The notes: generated from the sequence alone by a model not told the origin. A stretch of 64,000 nt of DNA from Emcibacteraceae bacterium (GCA_021774795.1 JAJFIR010000044.1:50560-114559), one strand, 5' to 3'; shown: positions 44,932 to 54,048, numbered from the stretch's first letter. Translations and numbers: made by a program.

Positions 44932-47900
44932 TTATCCACCCCCGGCCACATTACCCAATCCGGCAATATTGTCATTCGCGGCACGTGCTGCATTTGCCCT
45001 GTTCGCAGCGCGAACACCGTCCTGAGTAAAGCCAAGTGTTGGATTAAACGGTATTTTATCAAGTGGAACCCCAATTTTCTCCACATCAAGTAAGCCGCCA
45101 TAACGCTCCATGACTCTTTGTCCGTGTCCGGTAGTAATATTGAACATCTCTTCACTTGCTGCATTAGCCCCTCTTCTGGCCCTTGCCGCACCAGCAGCAT
45201 CTCCGATCGCATTCGCTTCCGCTTCCGCAACACGAAATCTTTGTGCTGCGGCTGATGCATTTCTAAATGACGTAACCAACGCCTCATCCGGTGTTAGCAA
45301 TGCCCGTTGAATTAACTTGGCATTGGCGGCTCGCTCGGCTGGTGAACGGCCTATTGTGGGAAGTACGCCACCATTATCATGAACCATTGTTCTTTTGATA
45401 CCGTTGGCCAAATCCTCAAACCCGAAGTTGTTACCCTTAATATCAAACATCACCAATCCACCTTCATTTGTGAACTGTTGTGCACGGCTAAAGGACCTGA
45501 CTTCCGATGGTGACATCGGCGTTTGCCATCCTTTTGCATCGGCATATGTTGGAACAGGTGCTCTTTCTGTGACACGTAAACTTTTACCCGCCAAATCACC
45601 CGCTTCATCAGCAATTCTCGCCGCATCAGCAATATTGTCATTGGCCGCGATCACTTTGAATTCTCCGAAAACTTCAGGGGTATAGATGATGTTATCCTGC
45701 ACCCACTTCGGCAAAGCGCGCAACCCATCTGTACCAACTTTGTCCAATCTCGCAGCAATATTGGAGAGCTCCGTTGCTTCTGCGGCCGGTAAACCGACGC
45801 TAGTCAAATCCTTAGCTTCTTTAAGAACACGGCCTTGATTGGCACCTCTTAACGAAGATACTTCTGTGAACGACCCAGCACCCAATACTTCGCCCTTGGC
45901 CAATGAAAAGCTCGAACCGTCCTGTAAATGCACAACTATCACATCACCATATTGTTTTGCAGCAACAATTGGCGCGGGATTATCCGGTATTTGAACACGT
46001 GGCACGTTAGCCGCTTCGCCGGCCTGTCCGGCAGCAAGTGGTGGGTTACTGTCTGGAATTGCATTAGCAATAGGTTGGCGTCCTCTCGGCGCGTTGGTTG
46101 GCGGGATCCCGCTTCCACTAGCGGGGGATGCACCATCCCTGAAGGACGGCGGGATATCACCCCTGCCGCCCCCTGGCGGAAGTCCATTCCCTGGGGCAGG
46201 ACCATCACGGAATGTTCCCGTTGGTCCCCTTCCCGCAGGAACAGGCCCATCACGGAAAGTGCCTGTCGGCCCCCTGTCAGCAATGAGCGGTGGATTACTA
46301 TCCGGTATGGCGTTAGCAACCTGTTGATTTCCCCTTGGTGCGTTGGTAGGCGGAATACCGTCTCTTATAGTTGGCGGGATTCCATCCCTTATGGTAGGAG
46401 GAATGCCGTTCGGACCGTTGGCTGCAAGCGGCGCGGTTCCACCGGGGCCATTCCTCGTAACAGGTAAAGTTCCTCCCGGGCCGTCTCTTGGAATAGGCAA
46501 TGTACCACCCGGTCCGTCACGCGGAATGGGTAACGTATCTCCTGGTCCGGTACGTCCCGCACTTAACGGTTCATCAAGCGCGTTTCTGAATTCCGGGCCT
46601 AATAATTCGTCCAAACCCTGATAAGGCCCATCGGCTAAACCTGATGGTGCAGATGGGGATCTCGGCGTCGGGCCAGCGGGAAGAGGTGCTCTGGGTGGCG
46701 GATAAACAGGTGAACGCGGTGCTGTGCCAAATGCATTAGAAAACTCTGGCCCCAACAATTCGTCCAGGCCCTGATAAGGTAACGGGCCATTACGTGGCGC
46801 ACCGGGGGCATCATTAAACGCATTTCTGAACTCAGGACCCAGCAATTCATCTAATCCCTGGAACGGTCCATCTGGTGCAGGTGCCGGCCTTAAAGGCGGC
46901 CCGCCCGTTGGCGTACCGCGTAGGGGCACTGGGCGAACCGGCGGATAAACCGGCGGTCTCGGCGCAGAACCAAATGCATTTGCAAATTCTGGCCCGAGCA
47001 ATTCATCTAATCCTTGATACGGTGCCGGCCCGTCTCGCGGCGTAAGCGGCACATCATCAAACGCATTTCTAAATTCTGGCCCCAATAATTCATCTAAACC
47101 CTGGTAAGGGCCGTCCCTCGGGGGTAGCGGTGTTCTTGGCGCGTTCCCACCGGCGCGAAGTGGTGTTGGCCGCGCTGGCGGCAACACCGGCGCTCTTGGT
47201 GTTGTGCCAAACGCATTTGCAAATTCCGGACCCAATAACTCATCGAGTCCCCGATATGCGCCACTGGCTTCTCCTGCGTGGGCTCTGTCGGCAAATCTCA
47301 CACTATCGCCTACAACTTCGCCGGTACGGGCAGCATCCTGTGCGGCATTACCAGATCTGGTAAAATCCCCGGCGGCATCAAGTCCGCGCGCCACATCATC
47401 GAGAACACTTCCAGCATGAGCGATGTCATCAACCTTATCGACCGCGCGTAGTACTGTTGCTATTTTCGTAACGCCCATAGCCGCTAACGTAGGATCAACG
47501 AATAATTCCGCGCCAACCGTCGTTACGTCCGCAGCACCAGAAAACCCGTCAGTGGCCGATCCTGTGGCGTAGGCATTTTCGATTCTATCCAGACCTTCCG
47601 ATATTATCTTGCCTTGACTGACAGCGAACTTCACGCCCAAGTCAATTAATGCACCGGGCTCGCCATCGGCTGCTGAGTTGATAAAGTCCAAATTATCGGA
47701 ACCAAATACATCGATTTCAGTGCCAGTGAGGTCTTCGGCGGTTGATTCCAGAATTTCATAATATAAATCCAGAGGTTCAACAATAAATACGTCAACCATA
47801 CCGACCACACCTTTGACGATACCTTTACCGGTTCCGTACAAACCACCACCGACAACGCCAAAACTAACACCAATATCCGAAACCGCCTTCGCTGTTGCGT

Positions 47901-50900
47901 CGTAGCCGTTAATCATCGACATATAAGGATCAAATGCAGGCTCTTTGAAATCAAGACCGTTTACCGCAGCCTGGATACTTGTTGTCTGATCCGGTTGTGG
48001 TGGTAACCCAAGCATCGCCCCCATGATCGTTGTTGATATCCTTGTAACGTTGGCACGTGCCTCCAACTGATCATCAAAACCAATTTCACCGAGCCCATTC
48101 ATAGTTCCAAAATGGGTTACTTCCCTGCGAACATCATCTGCAAATGTTTGTGTAACCCTTATGGTGCTTTGGTCTTGTTCACCCCAAAATTTGCGGGCCT
48201 CGGTCAGTTTTGTTAATTCCCCGCGCGCCGCTTCTGCATCTTCCGCGCTTGTCGGGTTATTGATACGGTTTCGAATGGCTGTTTCACGCGTATCAAATGC
48301 CGATGTGCGCGCTGCTGCCATATTTCTTGCAGTATCCACTCTTTCTAGTGCCGTAACATACGTATTGACCTGTTTTTGAACTTCTTCGGCCCGTGCCCCA
48401 TCGTCAGCCGCCCACAGTTTCCGATTAGCTTCCTGCCACGTCTCATACCTTAATGTTTCTTCCGTTCTTCGTGCCCGTTGATCAGAACGCAGTCTCGCTA
48501 CACCGGTTTCCAAACCTTCTTTGAGCGTTTTATGCTCGGCTTCTTCTTCATCATTCCAAAACGTCATGTCGTCAAGTTCTTTGATGCGCGCCTGAACCCG
48601 ACCTAAATCACGCCCCCTACTTTCTAGCATTTCAGGTGTAGAGCGCTGACCTTGGGCACTTTCATTAAATTCAGTGTAACGGGCATTTTGATCGATAAAG
48701 TCTTTTCTGGCTTCGCCAAGCTCTAAACGTTCAAGAAAATCAATGCGCTGTGCAGTATTTAGTGTATCCCACTGTGGAATATTTTTATTTAGCCAATCTG
48801 ATCTTTCGTCTGAATCCAGTGCCGACCAACGCCAACCTTCCGGTGGATTTTTCATTAACTCGTTAAATGCGTTGGTTTGAAGGCGCGCCATTTCAGTCGA
48901 CGTTGCAGTCGCTCGTTCAGTTAGGCGATCTGCTTCTTCGGTGAGCCTCAATACTTCTGCATCTAGTCTTGCAGCTTCTTTTCTTGCATTTTCTGCATCC
49001 GTCTCTGCGGTGTCTGCATCCTCTCTTAATTTATCCGCATCACTCTTGACTTCTTGACCTCTGGTCGCAAGTCGTTCCGCGCGTTCATCATCGCTGGTCG
49101 CATCTGATCTGATCTGATCTGCTTCCGCATCTCTCGCGGCAGCGTCGCTTCTATTATTATCGGCCGCTGTTTGAGCATCTCTTGCCAATGATCTATCATC
49201 CGTATTGTCAGCAAGCCTTTGATTTCTTTGCGCCGAAGCCCGTAACCTGTCTGCTTGGGCTTCAAGATCAGCTGCCCGGTCTTTCTGGTCGTCGGCTTGT
49301 CCCGCCGCAGATTCAGCAAGCTCCACATATTCGTCGGCCTGACGTTCTCTTGTACCAGCATTATCATCGGACAAATTCCTCCTGAATTCTGCTTCCTGTT
49401 CGGCCGTTTTAACACCGTACTTCGCCTCTTCAGCGTCTCTGGCGACACTTCGCGCCTCATTAAATTTTCGTCGCGCCGCTTCCTTGGCGGCCGCTGTCGC
49501 TTCTGCTAGTTGCTCAACAGTCGGTGGTGGTGCTGAATTTCGAGCAACGGTCCCTGCGGTGGCTTGCTGGCGTAGTTCAACAATCCTTTGCTCTTGCATT
49601 TGAAGCGGGCCAATAAAACCGCCGGGTGGGTCGATTGGTGGTGAATAATTTTCCACCATTCTAACTTCCACAATTTCCCGCACGACTGTACCGCCGCCGT
49701 TAATGGGCCTTGGGGCCGACCTTACTTCTACAATTTCCTGTTCACCCGCCCCGCTGCCAATCGGTCTAGGGGACGATCTTCCCTCTACAATTTCCCTCAC
49801 GACGGTTCCATCACCATTATTCCCTGTGCTCACATTGGGTGGTGGTGGCGGGCCAAATACCACATCTGAAGCAGGATCGGGAACAGTCCCTGCCCGTGCA
49901 CTGGCAAGTTGGGCGCGCGCTGTCGCAGCATCCGCTTCAAATCTACTGACACCTTCGGCGGCGGCAGACCAAGCCGCAGAAGCACCAATATTTTCTACAT
50001 CCAGTGCAAATTCACCGTCTGGGCTAACCATTATATTGATGTCCCTGAGCTCAAATTGATTGCTTAGGCTGCCAAGGTTTTGTTGCATATCATTATAATT
50101 TAACTGCGCTTGTTGCACGCGTGCCGGATTTCCCGATGCTTCCGCCTGCTCCAGCTCGCTTCTCGCTTGCTGAAGGTTATTATTGGCCTGGACAAAGTCC
50201 ATCTGCAACTGCGCCACTTCCGCTACCTGCTCACGGAAGGCGATCCGATCAATATTACCCTGGCCATCTGTTGGAAAGCCATCCATTAATCCGTCTGACC
50301 ATTCATTGTGGGCGTTAACACGGTCAAAGGCACTGTCTGCTGCGGCAAGTGGTGCCATTTTACCCAATTCACCATCAAGCCTGTTAAGCTCACTTTGCAT
50401 ATCTCGGTACGCTTGATCAGCACCAAAAACAATACCGGTTCCATTTCCACCCGGATCAAAATTATTGATCCGTTCTTGAAGGTCCTGACGCTGCGCTGTC
50501 AGTTCATTAAACCGGGTCGTAAGCGGGCCACCGGGATCCTGGACGTTCCCATCCAGACCACCCCTCGCCGCGGCGACACGCTGCTTCGCCTCACCAAGCA
50601 TATCAATTTCCGTTTGCAATTCGGTGTCAGTCAATCTGCTTAGGCGCTGACGTTCGGCAAAATCACTGGATATTGTTCTAAGCTTGTCCGTGAGCACCCG
50701 ACTGGTTGCGTTTGTCGCGGACATCGGTGTGCCGGTTAATTCCTCCGTGGTAGTGCCGATATCAGTTCTAAATCCATCCCTGGCCCTTGTGGCATCGTTA
50801 AGTTGTTTATTCAGGTCCGCGAGGTCTTCCTGCAAAGATTCCAGGCTGTCTCGATCAAAATCGTCATCCTGACTTGCAGCATCGAACGCGTCCTGAGTTG

Positions 50901-53778
50901 CGTTTCTTCGTTCAGAAATATCTTTTACGTCACGTTCAGCATTCAAAAAGCCGTTAAACGCATTTGAGGCTTCACGGGCATTTTCGTATTCCCTCCACTC
51001 TTCCTGCATTCCTGCGTCGTAGAACTGAGCTTGTAACACCAATTTATCTGCTGTTGACGCACCGCGAGCGGCAGCGTCGGCCTGATTTTGTGCGCGTTCG
51101 ATCGCACGGTCATATGCTCTATCCTGTCGTGAGCCAGAGCCACCCTGACGACGAAGGTTTAGCTGTTCTTCACGAAGCCGGTCTGCCTCACTTTGCGCGT
51201 TTCTCGCGCGTTCGTGAGCATCCGCTTGCATGTTCTTCGCTTCATAGACGGGGTCACCTTGCCATAACGCATCAATTTCCGCCTGTTTGATTCTAAACTC
51301 ACGCATGGCACCTGAGAAATTACTTTGATCACGCTGTAGCATGCCTTCCTGACGTGCCAGATCCGTTGTTGCCCTTGAATTTGCTTGGCGTTCTGCTCTT
51401 ATCCTTTGGCATTCAGGACCACGGCAATTTGGATCGCCGTTACGCCGTGCTCTCTGTTCCTCGCGTCTAAGATCACCTTCTTCACGTTCCAGTCTTTCAC
51501 GTAATTCTTTTTGTCTCTCGCTTTCTTCCTCTATACGGTCAGCTTCTTCCTGGATTTTATCGGCTCTCTCTCTTTGTTCTTCTTCAAGTTTGTCTCTTGC
51601 TTTTTCTCTATCAGTGCGGTTGTCGCGTTCTTCTTGCTCTTCGCCAGCTTTCTTTTCGCCTTCGTCAATATCCTCATCAAGTCCATCAAGTTCTTCTTCA
51701 GCTTCTTTTCGCGCTTTTTCCCTCGCTTTTCTTAACTCTTCTTCAATCAAATCAGCCGCGCGGTCCGCAGCTTCATCACACGCGTTAGCGAGTATTGGTG
51801 GACAGGGTACCGGACCATCTCCATTTATAACATTTCCAAGGTCATCGGATACGCTGGCTACCGTGTTTGATAAACTGGCTATTTGCGCCGAAAGATTACC
51901 GCCATTATTTCCCGCGCGAATTCGCATATTTTGATTGTATATGCTCATTCTTTCCGGATCTGCGATATCGCCGGAATTATTGTCCAACTGGCTGCTCAAA
52001 CCATTGTTCATACCAGAGGATATGCCCGGACTTTCATCTTCAAGCAATTGCATCGCTCTATTTTGTGCGCCGACCCGCAACTCTGATGCTTCTTCCGTGC
52101 GTCTTATGTCTTCTTGGCGTCTGATACGTGCTTCTTCGGCCGCCCTCGCCGCAGCCAGCTCTCGTTCCGCTTGTGACGGCCCTGATGCGGCGGGACTTAC
52201 TTCATTTGCAACCACAGCCGGTGATGAACTGTCCGTCACTTCGGTCTCCGTACTTTCGCTAGAAGTTTCAGGAGGACTTCCTTCTGTCGCTGCCGTTTTC
52301 GAGGCATCCGCGGCGGCACTGTCATCCACACTTGCTGTTTCGACCTCTGCATCATCCGTAACAACGTCAAGGCTACTACCTTCGTTGACCGCAGTTTTAG
52401 ACGCGTCAGAATCACTTATACTGCTTCCTTCACCCACGCCGCCGTCTGAAACAGGTATACCTGTATTACCAACAGCAATAGTTGGTCCAGTACCGGAAGA
52501 ACCCGCAAATGCAGGGGTTGCTACGCCCAGTGGACCCTGTCTACCTTGGGCTGAGCCAACCGCCGTTGGTGTAATCGACCGACAGTCAGGACCCTGACAG
52601 GCACTCTGCTGTATTTCCAACTCAACGTTTATGGATGGCTCCTGTTCTGACAGATTATATTCATGCTGGAAATCCGTGATTTGTGTCGAACCATCACCCA
52701 ATTCAAACGTAGTGGTTGATGCACCGTTGTCTGAACCAACAGAAACCGGGGTAGAAACCAATGGAGCTGACGCGCCTTTCGTTGGAACAGGCGTTGCTAC
52801 GATGGTACTTGGCGATGTACCCACTTGAAAAACAGGTGTACTGGGCGCAGCAAATCCTCCGGTTCCATTATTTTCTATTCCAACTCTGCTTTGGCTGGTT
52901 CCCGCCTGGGTAGCTTGGGTCGCAAGTCCACCACCCGAACCTCCAACTTCTGTATAAACCACAGGTGATTCTATCGTACCTTCAACCAATGTAGTTGTTG
53001 TGGTTTCTGTTATAATCGTTTCGCTGTCGGCGGTTCTTATGGTCGTAACTTCGGTATCAACAGTCTCCGTTGGTGTTGATGTAATCTTTGTTCCGTCACT
53101 TTGCAATTCTACATTCGTCGCGCCAACAGTTGTTTGACTATCGCTCGTCGTGGTCGTGACACCACCCGCTGTAGGCGCGGTTTGCAAGTTATTAAAAGTC
53201 GGTGTATTTTGCGCCACCGAAAAATTTGGTGAATGCGCACCGATAGCCACGCCGGATTGATATTTGGTCGGTTGTTGCGTAATTGTATAATTAAATTGCC
53301 CGGCATTCGTTCCATTACCTTTACTGCCGATGGTGTATCCATTTTCCGATGGTGTCACGTCGAGCCGCATCCAGCCAGTCGGTGTGGGATCGCTTATCCC
53401 TACCGTTCTAATTTCACCCGTATTGGGATTGGCTACAACTTCACTGCTTTCTGAAAGTTGAGACATCAAACCTTGGTTGATTTGAATTTTGCTAACGAGA
53501 TTCTGATAATTATTTAAAGAGGATTGTTGCTGAACATTGTTATTAGACGTAGAAGTGGTCGTTCCTTTACCACCATAATAAGATGGAACAGCCAATGTTT
53601 CTTGTGACCATGACGGTCCAGAGGATAATAGAAGTGCGACACACATCATCGCATAAACACAGAGTTGCAGCGCGCATTTCTTTAGAATGCTAATCGAAGA
53701 ATTATGCTTTTTCGTGGGCTTTGCCAAATCTAATGTTATTTTATTATTTTCAGTGTACCCGTTTCCCCGTTGTCTCAT
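44932..53778 (-). CDS. Giant exported multi-domain protein with kinase-like C-terminus
   Basis: 2,948 residues from ATG at 53776-53778, chosen for the GGGGAG site eight bases upstream (a TTG at 53814 would add 12). Signal peptide with a long N-region (hydrophobic CALQLCVYAMMCVALLLSSG, ending near SWSQ). Then: low-complexity Ser/Thr/Asn region (~60-530); long Glu/Arg/Ala coiled coils (~530-1950); a Gly-rich region resembling pre-toxin segments (~1960-2150); six (Y/F)xGLDELLGPEFxNA repeats (2175-2401); Pro/Gly linker (~2405-2600); and a protein-kinase-like domain (LGAGSFTEV at 2632-2640, K2653, DIKGNN at 2779-2784, HDNGG with D2801). Six Cys in the mature part, in three close pairs. No family recognised overall. 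It appears more GC-rich than its neighbours by eye. Probably surface-located or secreted. Confidence 0.9.
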   Translation of the reverse strand: MRQRGNGYTENNKITLDLAKPTKKHNSSISILKKCALQLCVYAMMCVALLLSSGPSWSQETLAVPSYYGGKGTTTSTSNNNVQQQSSLNNYQNLVSKIQINQGLMSQLSESSEVVANPNTGEIRTVGISDPTPTGWMRLDVTPSENGYTIGSKGNGTNAGQFNYTITQQPTKYQSGVAIGAHSPNFSVAQNTPTFNNLQTAPTAGGVTTTTSDSQTTVGATNVELQSDGTKITSTPTETVDTEVTTIRTADSETIITETTTTTLVEGTIESPVVYTEVGGSGGGLATQATQAGTSQSRVGIENNGTGGFAAPSTPVFQVGTSPSTIVATPVPTKGASAPLVSTPVSVGSDNGASTTTFELGDGSTQITDFQHEYNLSEQEPSINVELEIQQSACQGPDCRSITPTAVGSAQGRQGPLGVATPAFAGSSGTGPTIAVGNTGIPVSDGGVGEGSSISDSDASKTAVNEGSSLDVVTDDAEVETASVDDSAAADASKTAATEGSPPETSSESTETEVTDSSSPAVVANEVSPAASGPSQAERELAAARAAEEARIRRQEDIRRTEEASELRVGAQNRAMQLLEDESPGISSGMNNGLSSQLDNNSGDIADPERMSIYNQNMRIRAGNNGGNLSAQIASLSNTVASVSDDLGNVINGDGPVPCPPILANACDEAADRAADLIEEELRKAREKARKEAEEELDGLDEDIDEGEKKAGEEQEERDNRTDREKARDKLEEEQRERADKIQEEADRIEEESERQKELRERLEREEGDLRREEQRARRNGDPNCRGPECQRIRAERQANSRATTDLARQEGMLQRDQSNFSGAMREFRIKQAEIDALWQGDPVYEAKNMQADAHERARNAQSEADRLREEQLNLRRQGGSGSRQDRAYDRAIERAQNQADAAARGASTADKLVLQAQFYDAGMQEEWREYENAREASNAFNGFLNAERDVKDISERRNATQDAFDAASQDDDFDRDSLESLQEDLADLNKQLNDATRARDGFRTDIGTTTEELTGTPMSATNATSRVLTDKLRTISSDFAERQRLSRLTDTELQTEIDMLGEAKQRVAAARGGLDGNVQDPGGPLTTRFNELTAQRQDLQERINNFDPGGNGTGIVFGADQAYRDMQSELNRLDGELGKMAPLAAADSAFDRVNAHNEWSDGLMDGFPTDGQGNIDRIAFREQVAEVAQLQMDFVQANNNLQQARSELEQAEASGNPARVQQAQLNYNDMQQNLGSLSNQFELRDINIMVSPDGEFALDVENIGASAAWSAAAEGVSRFEADAATARAQLASARAGTVPDPASDVVFGPPPPPNVSTGNNGDGTVVREIVEGRSSPRPIGSGAGEQEIVEVRSAPRPINGGGTVVREIVEVRMVENYSPPIDPPGGFIGPLQMQEQRIVELRQQATAGTVARNSAPPPTVEQLAEATAAAKEAARRKFNEARSVARDAEEAKYGVKTAEQEAEFRRNLSDDNAGTRERQADEYVELAESAAGQADDQKDRAADLEAQADRLRASAQRNQRLADNTDDRSLARDAQTAADNNRSDAAARDAEADQIRSDATSDDERAERLATRGQEVKSDADKLREDADTAETDAENARKEAARLDAEVLRLTEEADRLTERATATSTEMARLQTNAFNELMKNPPEGWRWSALDSDERSDWLNKNIPQWDTLNTAQRIDFLERLELGEARKDFIDQNARYTEFNESAQGQRSTPEMLESRGRDLGRVQARIKELDDMTFWNDEEEAEHKTLKEGLETGVARLRSDQRARRTEETLRYETWQEANRKLWAADDGARAEEVQKQVNTYVTALERVDTARNMAAARTSAFDTRETAIRNRINNPTSAEDAEAARGELTKLTEARKFWGEQDQSTIRVTQTFADDVRREVTHFGTMNGLGEIGFDDQLEARANVTRISTTIMGAMLGLPPQPDQTTSIQAAVNGLDFKEPAFDPYMSMINGYDATAKAVSDIGVSFGVVGGGLYGTGKGIVKGVVGMVDVFIVEPLDLYYEILESTAEDLTGTEIDVFGSDNLDFINSAADGEPGALIDLGVKFAVSQGKIISEGLDRIENAYATGSATDGFSGAADVTTVGAELFVDPTLAAMGVTKIATVLRAVDKVDDIAHAGSVLDDVARGLDAAGDFTRSGNAAQDAARTGEVVGDSVRFADRAHAGEASGAYRGLDELLGPEFANAFGTTPRAPVLPPARPTPLRAGGNAPRTPLPPRDGPYQGLDELLGPEFRNAFDDVPLTPRDGPAPYQGLDELLGPEFANAFGSAPRPPVYPPVRPVPLRGTPTGGPPLRPAPAPDGPFQGLDELLGPEFRNAFNDAPGAPRNGPLPYQGLDELLGPEFSNAFGTAPRSPVYPPPRAPLPAGPTPRSPSAPSGLADGPYQGLDELLGPEFRNALDEPLSAGRTGPGDTLPIPRDGPGGTLPIPRDGPGGTLPVTRNGPGGTAPLAANGPNGIPPTIRDGIPPTIRDGIPPTNAPRGNQQVANAIPDSNPPLIADRGPTGTFRDGPVPAGRGPTGTFRDGPAPGNGLPPGGGRGDIPPSFRDGASPASGSGIPPTNAPRGRQPIANAIPDSNPPLAAGQAGEAANVPRVQIPDNPAPIVAAKQYGDVIVVHLQDGSSFSLAKGEVLGAGSFTEVSSLRGANQGRVLKEAKDLTSVGLPAAEATELSNIAARLDKVGTDGLRALPKWVQDNIIYTPEVFGEFKVIAANDNIADAARIADEAGDLAGKSLRVTERAPVPTYADAKGWQTPMSPSEVRSFSRAQQFTNEGGLVMFDIKGNNFGFEDLANGIKRTMVHDNGGVLPTIGRSPAERAANAKLIQRALLTPDEALVTSFRNASAAAQRFRVAEAEANAIGDAAGAARARRGANAASEEMFNITTGHGQRVMERYGGLLDVEKIGVPLDKIPFNPTLGFTQDGVRAANRANAARAANDNIAGLGNVAGGG
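46040..46560 (-). repeat. Pro/Gly-rich linker built from short tandem and dispersed duplications
   Basis: Within the giant gene: GPGGTLPIPRD-type units in four tandem copies (about 46425-46560), GIPPTIRD in tandem (about 46335-46400), GPTGTFRDGP twice (about 46190-46290), and a longer block IPPTNAPRG...ANAIPDSNPPL twice (about 46040-46110 and 46290-46360). Recent unequal crossing-over or slippage is likely. Confidence 0.8.
46576..47256 (-). repeat. Six copies of a 16-residue coding repeat, alternating long and short spacers
   Basis: Inside the giant gene, copies of (Y/F)xGLDELLGPEFxNA(F/L) lie at 47209-47256, 47059-47106, 46972-47019, 46816-46863, 46729-46776 and 46576-46623. Start-to-start distances are 150, 87, 156, 87 and 153 bases, so the true unit is a pair of about 240 bases repeated three times. 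Odd copies read EFANAFG or EFSNAFG then a Pro-rich stretch, and even copies EFRNAF/L with a short linker. Confidence 0.95.
49655..49810 (-). repeat. Triplicated EIVExR segment in the giant gene
   Basis: Three copies of a unit around VVREIVEGRSSPRPI, QEIVEVRSAPRPI and VVREIVEVR, between the two large coiled-coil blocks (residues about 1325-1375). It is preceded by a FGPPPPPN hinge. It looks like a hinge or docking segment. Confidence 0.8.
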
Positions 53779-53828
53779 ATCGCCTGCTCCCCGCAACTGA
53801 TCTATTGAAATCAACTTCTCTATTTTTT

Positions 53829-53859
53829 AACTGTGTTTCACGATAGTGTCAGCACAGTT
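53829..53859. promoter_or_regulatory. Inverted repeat upstream of the giant-gene operon
   Basis: AACTGTG (53829-53835) and CACAGTT (53853-53859) with 17 bases between, 50 bases before the giant gene's start. It may be an operator or a leader hairpin. No clear sigma-70 promoter was assigned on this strand. Confidence 0.35.
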
Positions 53860-53972
53860 TATCTGCACCTATATATAATGTGATCTTAAAGTCACCGAAT
53901 TGTATACCAAATAGGGGTCAGAGTCGAATCCTCTTCAGCAATTTTCAGACGAGCAATCTCTGTTGAGCCACG

Positions 53973-54000
53973 TTGACAGTTTACCTAACTTCGTTAATAT
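53973..54000 (+). promoter_or_regulatory. Candidate sigma-70 promoter for the KefB-type gene
   Basis: TTGACA at 53973-53978 and TAATAT at 53995-54000 with a 16-base spacer, 49 bases before the ATG at 54049. A near-consensus promoter. Confidence 0.5.
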
Positions 54001-54048
54001 CTCATTATGCTCATCTAAAGAGTGATTATAAAAAAGGGAAAATTTGCA

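Noticed and set aside
51935..52597. Long open frame on the + strand (220 codons) and several others opposite the giant gene
   Set aside because: They mirror the repetitive, Ser/Ala/Glu-rich coding of the minus-strand gene, have low-complexity translations and lack ribosome sites.
43271..53778. Calling the operon hfaB/hfaA/hfaD or csgG/csgA
   Set aside because: Only the CsgG-like gene matches; the giant and small proteins show no likeness to holdfast-anchor or curli subunits that I can see.
53916..53940. tRNA 3'-end-like string (GTCGAATCC) upstream of the KefB-type gene
   Set aside because: The T-loop is one base short, the stem has four pairs only, and no acceptor or anticodon arm could be built.
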